A stretch of 64,000 nucleotides of DNA, from assembly GCA_905221605.1 (NCBI GenBank), contig CAJNDS010000014.1, forward strand, positions 1 to 64,000. Direction: 5' to 3'. This document shows, piece after piece, positions 32,866 through 43,508 of this stretch (its first letter is position 1; every line of letters starts with the position of its first letter). The notes beneath the pieces were generated by a model. The model worked only from the letters and a program-made list of their open reading frames with translations, searched no databases and was not told the origin of the DNA. The stretch comes from Symbiodinium natans (taxonomy: Eukaryota > Sar > Dinophyceae > Suessiales > Symbiodiniaceae). A program made the translations under genes and the position numbers.

Positions 32866-33009
32866 AGGGGGGGAAGATGGCGGTGTCAGGGTTGAGGAGC
32901 TAGGCAGGCTTGCCAGCAGCCATAATTTCTGAAACTTGAAGACCCTGCTCACTAACCCGCAAACCCTAAAGCCCTAAGCCCTAAGCCCTAAACCCTAAAC
33001 CCTAAACAA

Positions 33010-33111
33010 AGCCGAGCCGCAAGACATGGAAGCGGCCATCGCTGCTCAGCCGCTTGGGAGTCCATGCCTACCGAGTTGCTGAGACGAGGTCCCTGAAGGA
33101 CTAAGGGCTAA
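33010..33111 (+). CDS. Terminal exon candidate
   Basis: Plus frame SRKTWKRPSLLSRLGVHAYR then VAETRSLKD and TAA. Confidence 0.33.
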
Positions 33112-33249
33112 GGAGGTTTAGAGTTTAGAGTCTTGGGTGTTTTGGGTGCTTAGGGTTTAGGGCTTAGGAGGGTTCAGGGTACGTGTGGGTGGTTTGGGGT
33201 TTAGGGTTTGCGGTATAGGGTTGGGGCCTGGAGGGGTAGGGTAGGGGGA

Positions 33250-33590
33250 ACCTTGCGCCCTGCAAGAAAAAGAGAGTTTCGGGTGCGCTGGGGCCCAAGG
33301 GCATGATGGAGGCATCGAGCATGGAGAAGAAAGCAAGCAAAGCCCCTGCGAACGGCCTTTTGCCTAGTTGTCCAGTAACCTGGGGGAATTAAAGGTTAAG
33401 CTTTGGGATTATAAGGGGAATATGATACCCCAAAAAGGTTAAAGGCTACCTACTCTACTACTAAGTTATAAGTTTGCAGCCCAAGACATGCCAGGAATCA
33501 GGGCAAAACTTCGGTGTGCTGCTGCGCCCTGAGCCTCGAACAGAGTTTTACCCAAGCCCCCGAAACCAGGGCTGTAAGCCCTCCCCTAAA
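33250..33590 (+). CDS. Two exons split by a TIR element
   Basis: The first piece (33250-33364) includes CKKKRVSGALGPKGMMEASS and MEKKASKAPANGLLP, a basic stretch resembling a nuclear localisation signal. A family D-like element begins CTAGTTGTCCAGTAACC at 33365. After it (about 33488-33590) the frame reads SGQNFGVLLRPEPRTEFYPS. Continuity with the next gene piece at 33984 is possible but unproven. Confidence 0.42.
33365..33487. mobile_element. TIR element, family D-like
   Basis: The left end CTAGTTGTCCAGTAACCTGG matches families D/G. The interior has TTATAAGG and CCCCAAAAAGG as in other copies; the right end is poorly conserved. Confidence 0.55.
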
Positions 33591-33983
33591 TCCTAAACCC
33601 TAAACCCTAAACCCTTAACCCCTAACCCCTAAACCCCTAACCCCTAAGCCCAAGCCCAGGACATAGGACCTCTCTGGTTCCACTCAAGGACTCAAGGGCC
33701 GACGAGCCCTGGACCCTAAACCCTAAACCTTAAACCCTAAACCCAAAACCCTGAAACTCCTACACCTGCCAAGACTGGAGATGCACGGCCTTCTTGCCCG
33801 AATGTCTCGGCTGGCGCATGAAACCGCCAAGCCTCGGGCAAAGTGCGGGAAATCCCCCGCCAAGGAGCGACAAACAGGGATTTTTTCCCAAAAACCCACT
33901 CCTAAAAACACTGTTTAGGGTCTAGGGTTTAGGGTTTAGGGTTCAGGGTTTAGGGTTCCCTAAAGCCAAAACCCTGGGCGTAG

Positions 33984-34253
33984 GGGCCGCATTACGAGTT
34001 GCGGACATGCAAAGATGGGTATTCGGTTCTCCTTCATTCGGTGCACCTGCCGCCTTGCTTGCTGGGCATGCTTCCTACTTAGGGTTTAGGGTTTAGGGTT
34101 TAGGGTTTAGAGTTTAGGGTTTAGGGTTTAGTTAGTCAGGCCTGCTACTTTTGGTTCCTGATGGGCACCGCTGTAAGAAATCCGGGCCCTCAAATAACCC
34201 AGGGCACCACACCCTACATCTCCAAGTGCGCATCGAGAAACCTTGGGCACTAA
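33984..34253 (+). CDS. Two exons joined across a telomeric intron with direct repeats
   Basis: Exon 33984-34080 follows GGCGTAG| and includes ALRVADMQRWVFGSPSFG and ALLAGHASY. Exon 34151-34253 includes WFLMGTAVRNPGPQITQGTT then CASRNLGH and TAA. The segment between holds the TTTAGGG tract and is bounded by the 6 bp repeat CTACTT (34075-34080, 34145-34150). Removing it with one repeat copy keeps the frame (SYF junction). The hydrophobic stretch across the junction could be membrane-embedded. An alternative frame of the second exon is also open. Confidence 0.5.
34081..34130 (+). repeat. Telomere-like tract (TTTAGGG)n within an intron
   Basis: About 7 units. Confidence 0.95.
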
Positions 34254-34486
34254 ATGAACCCGAAAAAGGGCCTAAGGTTCATAACCCTAAAGCCTAAAGC
34301 CTAAACCCTAAACCCTTGAACCTAAACCTATACAGGATCATACACCGGGAATGTATCCGCATGGGGGGTAGGTCCCAAGCTTTGGGTTCACATAGGAAGG
34401 GCAGCACCCTGTTGAAGACTAGATGTGGTTTCGGGTCTGTCTTGACGTCCAGTCTTGCTGCGCTTTTTTGCTGCTTGGGCTCGCAG

Positions 34487-34601
34487 GGAATACCTTGCTT
34501 TTGCCTGGGCCCACATTGCTGAACTTCATGCCAGTGCCAATTTGCCTAATTCGTGGGCAAAAGCTTGCTCCCCTGGACTGAATCGGGGGCGCCTCCTCTG
34601 A
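34487..34601 (+). CDS. Terminal exon with canonical acceptor
   Basis: CTTTTTTGCTGCTTGGGCTCGCAG precedes an open frame EYLAFAWAHIAELHASANLP ... SPGLNRGRLL then TGA (about 37 codons). Helical in its first half. Confidence 0.5.
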
Positions 34602-35507
34602 GTACTTGCCTCACTCGCTGGCGGCTCCTCTCAGCAAAAATTCCCTTCCCCCTGCCCCCCCCCTACTGCCCGTAAACGCTCTATCCTAAACCCTAATCCC
34701 GAAACCCTAAACCCTGCTCCCCCGCCCCGCTTGTCGGGGTGGCGGTGGCTGCGAATCTTCAAGTTTTGGGTTGGTTTTGACCGTGCCTTGTTTTGGATAA
34801 AACCCTGAACCCCAAACCCTAAGCCCTAAACCCTAAAAGAATCATTTTCCTCATGGGTGGGTAGATCTTCGGTACCAGAGTAGCGAGCCTGACTAGTGAC
34901 CGAAACCCGAAACTTTTTTGGGAAATCACCCCCGCCGCCGCCCGCACCGGTTTCGGTTTTGGCCTGGCGGCCCTGAACCCCGAACAAAACCCCGGGGCTC
35001 TCCAAGCCCTAACCCGATATGCTGAGGGCTTTGCAGGGCTTAGGGGGCTCTGGGGCGGTTAACCGATGTGAAACAGGCAAAGAGCCGTCGCACCACGAGC
35101 TCGAGGACTGCAAGGTCATCGGCCTCCTTGGATTCATGGTTCAGAACTGGGGAATTAGGGCTCAGGGCTTCCGGGATTTCGACTGTGACAAAGCCAGTGT
35201 GTAGGGGTTGAGGGTTAGAGATATATGGTCTAGGGATTTAGGAGTTCAGGGAATAGTAATGGTAAGGGCTGAGGGTGCAGGAGATACCGTTGGAGTCAAA
35301 GTCAGATGCACACCTCCCCCCCTCCCGAACAAAACTTAAACTCCTCAAGCCATACTCACATTGTGAAGTAAACCCCTTAAACCCTAAACCCTAAACCTAT
35401 GAACCCTAAACACTCACAGGTGCAAGCCTAATGCTTAACCACTCAACCTCTAAACCTACACCCTATACAAACTCTAAACCCCCAAACCCTAATCCTTGAA
35501 CCCATCC

Positions 35508-35606
35508 GGACCCAACGCTGCGGCTGAGCGGCGTGGGCGAGCGCATATCGGAGGAGCGGACCAGGACCGTGGAGCTGTCCTTGTGCTTTGAAGTTAGGTG
35601 GGGGTG
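35508..35606 (+). CDS. Exon candidate
   Basis: Plus frame PDPTLRLSGVGERISEERTR then TVELSLCFEV, with donor TTAG|GTGGGG leading into a (GGT)n run. Confidence 0.42.
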
Positions 35607-35652
35607 GTGGTGGTGGTGGTGGTGGTGGTGGTGGTGGTGGTGGTGGCGGTGG
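35605..35652 (+). repeat. (GGT)n microsatellite
   Basis: About 14 trinucleotides. Confidence 0.95.
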
Positions 35653-35658
35653 CGTGGG

Positions 35659-35757
35659 TTTAGGGTTTAGGGTTTGGGGTTTGGGGTTTGGGGTTTGGGG
35701 TTTGGGGTTTGGGGTTTGGGGTTTGGGGTTTGGGGTTTAGGGTTTGGGGTTTAGGGG
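35659..35757 (+). repeat. Variant telomere-like tract (TTTGGGG)n
   Basis: About ten TTTGGGG units bracketed by TTTAGGG units. Confidence 0.96.
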
Positions 35758-36216
35758 CTGGAAAGCCTCCCTCCCCCCCCCCCCCCCGAAATGTTCAGTT
35801 CAGGTTCAAGCCCTGTAACCCAAGATCGTGCTTGCAAAACACCGAAGGCACACCTTGAAAACACTTCCAGTTAGGGGGGGGGGGGGGGGGGGGGGTTGCC
35901 TAACTGACTGCTCGGATTCTTGCGGGTAGTAGCTGGTGTTGAAGTGTTGAAGGTGTCTCTTTGGAGGTATTTCCAGCAGGAAGCAACAACAGAAGCAACT
36001 TCTCAGAATCGTGTAAAGGAGTCGTTGAGTTAGCTCCCCCTCACACTACAAAACCAAGCACCGCTGCCGACATGAAGTGAGCAGCGTATCTCTTCGATTG
36101 CCTCGGCGAGGACTACGTTGAGTGTAGTTGATGGGCTGAAGAGGTTTGGAGTTATTCTGGTTCGAGTTCGGCAAAGCTAGTGCAAGTCGGTGTAGCAGCA
36201 ACATCCAGTGAGAAAG

Positions 36217-36275
36217 AACCCTAAACCCTAAACCCTAAACCCTAAACCCTAAACCCTAAACCCTAAACCCTAACT
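36217..36275 (-). repeat. Telomere-like tract (CCCTAAA)n
   Basis: About 8 units. Followed 66 bp later by an oppositely oriented tract (36341-36402). Confidence 0.95.
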
Positions 36276-36340
36276 CTTGAAATTAGGGCAGGAAGCAGAG
36301 AAGGCATGAGCTTCTAAAATCCGACGATGCCTTGAACAGT

Positions 36341-36402
36341 TCAGGGTTTAGGGTTTAGGGTTTAGGGTTTAGGGTTTAGGGTTTAGGGTTTAGGGTTTAG
36401 GG
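36341..36402 (+). repeat. Telomere-like tract (TTTAGGG)n
   Basis: About 9 units. Forms an inverted pair with the preceding tract. Confidence 0.95.
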
Positions 36403-36904
36403 GAACCCCAACCCCAATCCCCCGCCCCCACCCCCCCCCCCCTGTAAGCCGGTCAAAACTCCCAAACCTGAAGGCCTGCAGTCCTAGAGCCCTAACTTAA
36501 CGGGCTTAGGGTTTAGGGTTTAGATGCGTTTAGGGTTTCGGGTTCAGGGTGACTACCAAAACCCTAAACCCGCAACGCGCTCAAAAACCCCAACCTCCCT
36601 CAATAATCCAGCTGCGTTTAGCCCCGAGACTAATAAACCAACACTTAAGAGTTAGCCACCGTCCGAAGTAAGAACCCTAATTATTAAGACCAAAAAGGCT
36701 AAGGATCTAATTAAGGTTACAGTATAGAACCACAGACGCAGGCCCTAAACCCCAACCCCCCCCCCCCCCCCAAAAAAAAAAAAAAAAAAAAAGAAAAACA
36801 CACACACACACAACACACAAACAACCCTAAACACCCAACAACAAACCCTAAAAAACCCCAAACCACTTCATACCCTCAACGTCCCCTCAACGCCCAGCTG
36901 CGGG

Positions 36905-36990
36905 GTAGATGGGCGAGTTCGTTCCGAAGCCGTGGACCCGGAAATGGCCATGCAGCGGCCGGCGTAGAAGCCGCGGGGCGCAGAATGCCA
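36905..36990 (-). CDS. Exon candidate, GC-rich
   Basis: All three minus frames are open. One (GHFRVHGFGTNSPIYPAAGR then TGA) would be terminal. The frame cannot be chosen from sequence alone. Confidence 0.25.
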
Positions 36991-37119
36991 TATGAGGGCT
37001 TTGGGCTCTTTTGGGGCTTGGAGGATGTAGAGGTTTAGGGTTTAGGGTTTGGGGTTTAGGGTTTGGGGTTTAGGGTTTAGGGTTTGGGGAAGTTCCGGAC
37101 TTGAGGGATTTAAGGTCGT

Positions 37120-37560
37120 TTGAGATTCAGGGTGGAAGTTTGGTTTGCATGGCTTGAAGTTGAGGGATGCGGCTGCCTGAGGGCATTGGGGCTGTACAGC
37201 CTCCCTGTGAGAACCTGCTTCCTCGCGCTCAAAAGCTCAAAACACAACTTTGAAGCCACTACTAAACAAAACAACGCCCTAACGCCCTGAAGCGCCAAAC
37301 CCCTGAACCCTAAACCCTAAACCCTGAACCCTAAAACCCTGAACCCGAAAACGTAAACCCTAAACCCTGAACCCTCAACCCTACAAACCCTAAACTCTAG
37401 AAAACCCCAAACCCTACAAACCCTACAAACCCCAAAATTTTGTTCCGGCACGCTTATGCTGAACTTGGTACCCATGCAAAAACTAGAACTTTTGCTGTTC
37501 TTTGGGAATTCGAGTAAAAAAACATCAAACATTGCTTCCAAGTACCTTTAAGTAACCCGA
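37120..37560 (-). CDS. Two exon candidates of one gene
   Basis: The upstream piece (about 37555-37440) includes EAMFDVFLLEFPKNSKSSSF and TKFSISVPEQN. The downstream piece (about 37290-37120) includes VVASKLCFELLSARKQVLTG and LYSPNALRQPHPS. Degenerate telomeric sequence lies between. Family unknown. Confidence 0.38.
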
Positions 37561-37563
37561 GGG

Positions 37564-37648
37564 TCTAAACCCTAAACCCTAAACCCTAAACCCCAAACCC
37601 TAAACCCTAAACCCTAAACCCTAAACCCTAAACCCTAAACCCTAAATC
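37564..37648 (-). repeat. Telomere-like tract (CCCTAAA)n
   Basis: About 12 units. Confidence 0.96.
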
Positions 37649-37772
37649 TCGGCGCTTCCCAAGACTCTAACACCCGAGGCCCGCGCCAGCCGCGGTGGCA
37701 TCGCGCAAACGCCGCAGAACCAGCTCCCTGAGCTCCGGGCCTTGATGTTTTTTTCAGCTCGAGGAGGTTGGG

Positions 37773-37822
37773 GTTTAGGGTTTAGGGTTTAGGGTTTAGG
37801 GTTTAGGGTTTAGGGTATAGGG
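37773..37822 (+). repeat. Telomere-like tract (TTTAGGG)n
   Basis: About 7 units, opposite orientation to the tract 125 bp to its left. Confidence 0.95.
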
Positions 37823-38010
37823 TGTCGGGTTTCGGGTCTTGGGCTTGCGGTTTTAAAGGCGATTTCGACTTTAGGGGTTTGGAGGCTTTGCTTCTAGGGT
37901 TTAGGCTGAAGAGATATAATCAAAGTGATACCTAGTGTTCGAGGACACTTACACACGAAGGGCTTCGGGTTTAAGGGTTTAGGGTTTAGAGTTTAGGGTT
38001 TAGGGATCTT

Positions 38011-38094
38011 GGACCTTCATTGCAAATCCTACCGGACCACCAGCATCACTCCAACGAGATGCAAGGTTACATTTCTTAACGACATGCTCTGTAC
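38011..38094 (+). CDS. Exon candidate
   Basis: Plus frame ILDLHCKSYRTTSITPTRCK then VTFLNDMLCT, between TTTAGGG units on both sides. Confidence 0.36.
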
Positions 38095-38136
38095 ATGTTT
38101 AGTGTTTAGGGTTTAGGGTTTAGGGTTCTAGGGTTC

Positions 38137-38246
38137 TAGGCTGCCCAGTAACCTAGGCTTAAACAGGGTGCCCTTTTTTGCTAAAATGGGTTTATAAGGG
38201 TAAACCCCCCAAAAAGGGAATAAGGGTACTACTGGGCATCCTAGGG
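38137..38246. mobile_element. TIR element, family D, inserted in telomeric repeats
   Basis: CTAGGCTGCCCAGTAACC to TACTACTGGGCATCCTAG with GGTT on both sides. The interior includes TAAACCCCCCAAAAAGGGAATAAGGG, which itself contains a telomere-like unit. Confidence 0.85.
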
Positions 38247-38371
38247 TTTAGGGTTTAGGGTTTAGAGTTTAGGGTTTCGATTTTCGATGCCAACCGTGCC
38301 GAAGCAACAAGCATCCGACCGCCAAGGCAACGCAGACGCCGCGCGCCTCAAGAGGCTCGGTGGCCTCAATA

Positions 38372-38561
38372 CTTCGTAGCCCGGTAACCATATTACAACC
38401 ACGGGTACACTTTTTTGGTTGGCTACTACTTTATAAGGAAACTGAGAACCAGTAACCGTATTACAACCAGGGGTACCCTTTTTTGGTTGGTTGCTACTTT
38501 ATGAGAAAACACAGAACCAACAAAAAAACAAAAGGGTAGAGGGTACCATTGGGCTACCAAG
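38372..38561. mobile_element. TIR element, family G (CTTGGTAGCCCAGTAACC ends)
   Basis: Left CTTCGTAGCCCGGTAACC, right GGTACCATTGGGCTACCAAG. An internal duplication repeats ACCAGTAACCGTATTACAACCAGGGGTACCCTTTTTTGG-type sequence. Read as an intron it would be |GTAGCC...CTACCAAG|, joining plus frames on both sides without a stop. Confidence 0.85.
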
Positions 38562-38814
38562 ATGAACGACCCGGGCTCGCCCCGCGCAGTTGCTCACCGG
38601 CAGCGTAGCCCCCCTTGTCGGCGACAGATCTAGCTCCGGTGACATTTAGGGAATTTAGGGGTTAGGGTTTAGGGGGTAGGAATGTAACGGAAAACCGGTT
38701 AGGGTATCTAGGGTCGGTGTTCACTTCGGACTACACCTACCTAGCCAGCAACAACCATAAACAAACGTAGCTCCCAAACCCTCATCCCAACAACCGCAAA
38801 TCCTAAAGCTCTTC

Positions 38815-38895
38815 TCTAAACCCTAAACCCTAAACCCTAAGCCCTAAGCCCTAAGCCCTAAGCCCTGAACCCTGAACCCTAAACCCTAAACCCTA
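38815..38895 (-). repeat. Telomere-like tract with CCCTAAG block
   Basis: About 11 units including four CCCTAAG in a row. Confidence 0.93.
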
Positions 38896-38901
38896 TAAAC
38901 C

Positions 38902-39009
38902 CTAGAGAAGACTAACTCCTGTCGTCCGGGGCTCTCGGCTACTGCTTGCCAGCTCCTTGAGCTGTGCCGCGGGAGTTGGGGCAGCAGGCTCCGCCGCCTC
39001 TCCGTGAAG
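38902..39009 (-). CDS. Terminal exon candidate, 35 codons
   Basis: Minus frame LHGEAAEPAAPTPAAQLKEL then ASSSREPRTTGVSLL and TAG. Ala/Pro-rich, probably disordered. Confidence 0.42.
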   Translation of the reverse strand, partial: LHGEAAEPAAPTPAAQLKELASSSREPRTTGVSLL

Positions 39010-39180
39010 CTTTAGGGGGTTTAGGCATTACAGTTTGGGGTTTAAGGTTTGTGGTTTAGGGTTTAGGGTTTAGGATTTAGGGTTTAGGTTTAGGGCTTTG
39101 GGTTAGAGGGCTATGGGAGTTGAGGGAGGAGATCTAGGGAGCCAGGGGCTGGGATGTCTTCCATGGCTATTTAAGCGTGA

Positions 39181-39595
39181 GACGCGACCGCAAACGCAGC
39201 TGCTGCACAGGCACCGGCCAAAGATAAGCCAAACGAAGGCGGGCTGATGGACGCAGCCACTAAGTCACCATGGAAAGCTTCGAAACAAGGAGATAAGTCT
39301 GGCGACGGCACGCGTGCTGCAGCCCACATGCGATATCGACGACATGGGGCAACGAAACTTGCATGCCTCAAACGGCCATGCAAGGGCGCCGACGACGAAA
39401 TCTTGCCGTAGAAACGAGGTTTCTGGAGAATAGGGGAAAGGAAGCTGCACCCTACACCCTAAACCCTAAACCCCAAACCCCAAACCCCAAACTGTGTAGG
39501 GTTTAGGGTAAAGTCTGTGCGTTGTATCGTGCTCTCCTGTAGTTGAAGACTTCTTTGAAGCTGCGAGCTATGAGGAGGGCTCAAAGATGCGATGA
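39181..39595 (+). CDS. Two-exon gene candidate, Ala/Lys-rich
   Basis: The plus frame is open from 39181 to 39411 (76 codons): ANAAAAQAPAKDKPNEGG, then DAATKSPWKASKQGDKSGDG and CKGADDEILP, ending at a stop or at the donor TTGCC|GTAGAA. A terminal exon 39543-39595 follows GCTCTCCTGTAG| and reads EDFFEAASYEEGSKMR then TGA. Antisense frames of 60-70 codons over the first exon are probably shadows. Confidence 0.48.
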
Positions 39596-39625
39596 TAAGC
39601 CCCTATACTTCCAGGGAGCCCCTAT

Positions 39626-39718
39626 AGTTTAGGGTTTAGGGTTTAGGGTTTAGGGTTTAGGGTTTAGGGTTTAGGGTTTAGGGTTTAGGGTTTAGGGTTT
39701 AGGGTTTAGGGTTTAGGG
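39626..39718 (+). repeat. Telomere-like tract (TTTAGGG)n
   Basis: About 13 perfect units. Confidence 0.97.
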
Positions 39719-39842
39719 CCAGAAGTAGGTCCCTGGAAGGTGTCGTGGCGCCTGCGCCGGTGCGGGATCGGTCTGCACGGTCTGCGCAGACTGCGGGATC
39801 GTGGCAGTCTGCGTCTCCGCATCCATGGGCTTGCCTCAGGCC
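39719..39842. CDS. Exon candidate, strand uncertain
   Basis: Minus frame starts ATG (MDAETQTATIPQSAQTVQTD then PAPAQAPRHLPGTYFWP). Plus frame is open too and would have TTTAG| acceptor and |GTTTAG donor. The minus frame is the more protein-like but lacks a GT donor. Confidence 0.33.
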
Positions 39843-39971
39843 ACGTTTAGGGTTTAGGGTTAGGGTTTAGGGTTTAGGGTTTGAAACTGACCTGATTTAA
39901 AATCGGCCTACTAAGGTTCCTGAGCCTCTAAGTACGCACGGTTCTGGGGTTCAACGGACATTCCCTGTTAC

Positions 39972-40060
39972 TATCGGGGCCTGCATTATTAGAATAGGGT
40001 TTTGGGGGGCTATTGTAGTGAACTCTATAGGGACTAGAAGGGAATAATTTAAATTAGTAA
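39972..40060. mobile_element. TIR-like element, family C
   Basis: GGGGCCTGCATTATTAGAATAGGGTTTTGGGG ... GGGACTAGAAGGGAATA ... TTAGTAAT, in the family order. Confidence 0.65.
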
Positions 40061-40134
40061 TCCTAAACCCTAAACCCTAAACCCCAAACCTGAAACTCTA
40101 AACCCTGACGGCCCTAACCCCTAAACCCTAAATT

Positions 40135-40250
40135 CCCTCAGATCTTGGGGATATTTGCTTTGGGGGCGACTCGCCGGTCTCCCTTGCGATGATTCCGCAA
40201 AAAGCTACTCGCACCGAATGCCTAGATCCTGTGCCGAGACACCCTAAACA
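40135..40250 (+). CDS. Exon candidate, 38 codons
   Basis: Plus frame SDLGDICFGGDSPVSLAMIP then QKATRTECLDPVPRHPK. Unrecognised. Confidence 0.38.
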
Positions 40251-40439
40251 CTGCCCTCAACTCTTGTTAATTTAAGAACCCCCCCCCCCCACCCCGCAAA
40301 AAAAAGTGCAAACATTTCCTCTTAATAAGGGTAATATAGGGATGAATATGTTTTAAAATGTTAACCCCAAAACCCAAGACACGAACGCCCCCCCCCCACC
40401 CCCGCCCACCCCCTGCCCCCTCCCCCCTCCCCCGCTTCC

Positions 40440-40600
40440 GGGGGCCCCTGCAGCCAACGCACCAAGTTCCGCTGCTGGATATCGGCCTGAGAGAGGCAAC
40501 GGTGGGCAGGCTCTTTTCTTTGGAGTTGTGGCTCTTTGGTTCGGGGCAGATAAACGACCCAAACCCGAAACTCCCTGAACTTCATAAACCAATATGCCAT
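40440..40600. CDS. Exon candidate, strand uncertain
   Basis: Both strands are open: plus VPLLDIGLREATVGRLFSLE..., minus LPRTKEPQLQRKEPAHRCLS.... No splice evidence decides. Confidence 0.28.
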
Positions 40601-40950
40601 GTGTAGGACGGACGGCTCCGCAGGACGCGAATCAATGGAACCGCCCTATCTCATGTCCCTCTCCCCCTTCTTTGTTTTACATACTCTCTGTTTCACATTT
40701 GTCTTGTTTTGTGTTATTCCTCTCTCTCTCTCTCCCTCTCTTCTGCTTCTTTCTGTTATCGGTTTCGCTTTTTTTGTTCTATCTTTTGTTTCCTGGTCCT
40801 TCTTTCTTTATTTCTGTATTCTTTCTTTTCCTCTGCAGCGTCCCATGCATCGCAGCCAGGCATCCACATAGGCGCCTAAGATTCAACCAACCCCCACCTG
40901 TCGCGTGAAACTTGTCGTCCGCTGATGTCCAGCAAGTGCCAAAATGGGCG

Positions 40951-41029
40951 GTTTAGGGTTTAGGGTTTAGGGTTTAGGGTTTAGGGTTTAGGGTTTAGGG
41001 TTTAGGGTTTAGGGTTTAGGGTTTAGGGT
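40951..41029 (+). repeat. Telomere-like tract bracketed by a 14 bp direct repeat
   Basis: About 11 units. GTGCCAAAATGGGC occurs exactly at 40936-40949 and again at 41030-41043. Confidence 0.97.
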
Positions 41030-41032
41030 GTG

Positions 41033-41175
41033 CCAAAATGGGCTGCTGTATGCTGCCTGAGCCTCTTTCGAGGTACTTGAACATTCTTGGGCATGCGAGT
41101 GCTCGAGGTGGCTTAGGTCCGGTAATGTGCCCAGCTTGCAACCTTCAACCCGCCCCACCCAGACCCTGAGACCTG
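41033..41175 (+). CDS. Terminal exon candidate after the bracketed tract
   Basis: Plus frame AKMGCCMLPEPLSRYLNILG then HASARGGLGPVMCPAC and later TGA. The frame is the same from the left copy of the 14 bp repeat, so loss of the tract with one copy leaves an open frame. Confidence 0.38.
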
Positions 41176-41279
41176 AATAGGGTCATAAAGGAAAGCATAC
41201 GGTTACCTGCATTATGGTCACCTTATAATCGAGAAAGACCCCCCACACCTGAGCCCAAGTCGTGAAACACAAACGAGCC

Positions 41280-41390
41280 TCACCTCCCTTCAGAGGAGGA
41301 GATTCCTCTGTCATGAAGCTGCAAGACTTTCCGGTGAGCCAGGAGGGGGTGGCTCCTCAGACGTGTGATCTTTGGTGCACAGGCTTGAGG
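41280..41390 (-). CDS. Exon candidate with GTGAGG donor
   Basis: Minus frame APKITRLRSHPLLAHRKVLQ then LHDRGISSSEG, ending GGGAG|GTGAGG. It lies downstream of the LURP-one-like stop codon. Confidence 0.33.
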   Translation of the reverse strand, partial: PQACAPKITRLRSHPLLAHRKVLQLHDRGISSSEGR

Positions 41391-41534
41391 GTTTAGGAGT
41401 TTAGGGGTGTGTAGGGTTGACGGGTTTTGAGAGGTTTGGGGGGGCTTTTTGGGCCGGTTTTGGGGCTTAGAGGCAATACTTTCTGGGTTTGCTCTGGCCC
41501 TGAGAAAGTACTGAAGATCAACCAAGCCTCACAT

Positions 41535-43477
41535 TTAGTAGTAGCTCTGCTCCATCTGCTCATAAGCGAGGACCATGGCAAGCACCAGCGCGCTGTCCAC
41601 GCCAGGGGGGATCTCCAGCAGGTACTCGTTCCTGTCGAACTCGTCAGGCAAGAAGTCCTTCCGCACACATCTTTCCCTAAACCCTAAACCCTAAACCCTA
41701 AACCCTAAACCCTAAACCATATACCCCAAGCCTTAAGCCTTAAAGTCTAATATACTCACAGCCTGTAAAGCTCTAAACGAATGAATCATGAACGGTGCAG
41801 GGCGGAATCAGCTACCAAGAGCCCTAAACCCTAAACCCTAGACCCTAGACCCTAAACCCTAAACCCTAAACCCTAAACCCTAAACCCTAAACCCTAAACC
41901 CTAAACCTAAGTCCTTGTAGGTGACTGGACTGCAGACTTTGGCGATGGGCTGCCCAACCTTCACGTCTCCCAGCCAGATTCCACCCTTCATGCCTTGGTA
42001 GCCCAGTAGGGTTTAGGGTTTAGGGTTTAGGGTTTAGGGTTTAGGGTTTAGGGTTTAGGGTTTAGGGTTTAGGGTTTAGGGTTTCGGGGGTACTTTACAA
42101 GGGAACCTACAACAAAAAAAGTGGCACAAAAGGGTACCACCAGGCTACCAAGATGCTCGCGATCGACATTTTGCCGTTAAGCTGGATGGGATTGCCCGTG
42201 GCGCTCTTCAAGTTCTCTGTGTACTGGGACCTAGGTTTAGGGTTTAGGGTTTAGGGTTTAGGATTTAGGGTTTAGGGTTTAGGGTTTAGGGATAATAATA
42301 AAAATTTAAAATTTTATTCCTTATTGGGGTTAAGTACCCTTAAAAATGTGAAATGGTACCCAACTATGACTAAGGGACGTGTTGCCGAAGCTGGACCCGA
42401 TGCGGAACATTTCCTGTGTGGGTTTGCCATCTGAGTCTACAGCATACACGTACTGCTTGTCATCTACCTGCATGAGGGGCTCTTTGATCACGAAGAGGGG
42501 GATTCCCTCAGCGTCACAGATGACACGCTTCTCGTCAAAGTTCAGGAACTTGCCGAGACATTGAAACATCACCTTGCCCGAATCGTTTGCATCGACAATC
42601 CTTAGTTTCGATCACCCTAAACCCTAAACCCTACACCCTAAACCCTCTCTTCCCTAAACAGAAGGCAGAAGCGATGCTCTTTGTCATTGTGGCTCGTTCT
42701 CTGTACGGCTTGGGTTTTCGGGTTTAGGGCAGTAAGCCCTAAACGGTCCAGGGTTTAGGGTTTAAGGCTTAAGTTTAAGGCTTAAAAACCCTGCTCTGAT
42801 TGCACGTCAGTGGATGGGGCCTCACAGGCGCAGCTCATTTCGCTACAACCTTCGGAAGTGTTTTGCAGCTTAAACTGCTGCACATAGCTGTGGTATTGGG
42901 CACCACCATGGGCAACCCAAGCCATCAGAAATCATAAGCCAGCCCCTCCACCCCACCCTCCGCCCCTCCGCCCCTCCCCCACCCCCACCGCCTCAAACAC
43001 TCTGCTTCATGTCAGCGTCAAGTTACCAGGAGCAGCTGCAAGTTCTATACACTCAGTCTTTCCAGGTGCTTGCTCATTTCCGATAGACCCAGCGCTGCTT
43101 GCAGCTTTGTATTCGTGATGCTCGCCGGCACGATGTGTGGGAACGATGCAACATGTTCGAGGCTAACCCCAGCAACCAGAACCACACTGGACACAACTAC
43201 ACACCAAAGCAAGCCCTACATAAACCCTAAACCCTGAACCCTAAACCCTAAACACTCAACCCTAAACCCTAAACCCTAAACCCTAAACCCTAAACCCTAA
43301 ACCCTAAGTCTAAGTGCCTTAACAAGCATCTTGTAGCTGTCTCCGCTGAAAGAGAAGACTTTTGCCTGGAGGCGCAGCATCATGTTCTTGCCCTCTGGGA
43401 CGACGAACTTCGAATCGAACACCTGTTTAGGATGCAAGTGGTTCCAACGCCGGATACGTATACATGTAAATAACTAC

Positions 43478-43508
<31 letters not shown>

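Noticed and set aside
39171-39450. Two minus-strand ORFs of 60-70 codons
   Set aside because: Antisense to a 76-codon Ala/Lys-rich plus frame with a matching terminal exon; judged shadows.
43045-43198. Minus frame of about 50 codons (SLEHVASFPHIVPASIT)
   Set aside because: Protein-like, but it lies inside an intron of the LURP-one-like gene and cannot be joined in frame; chance open frames of this length are expected.
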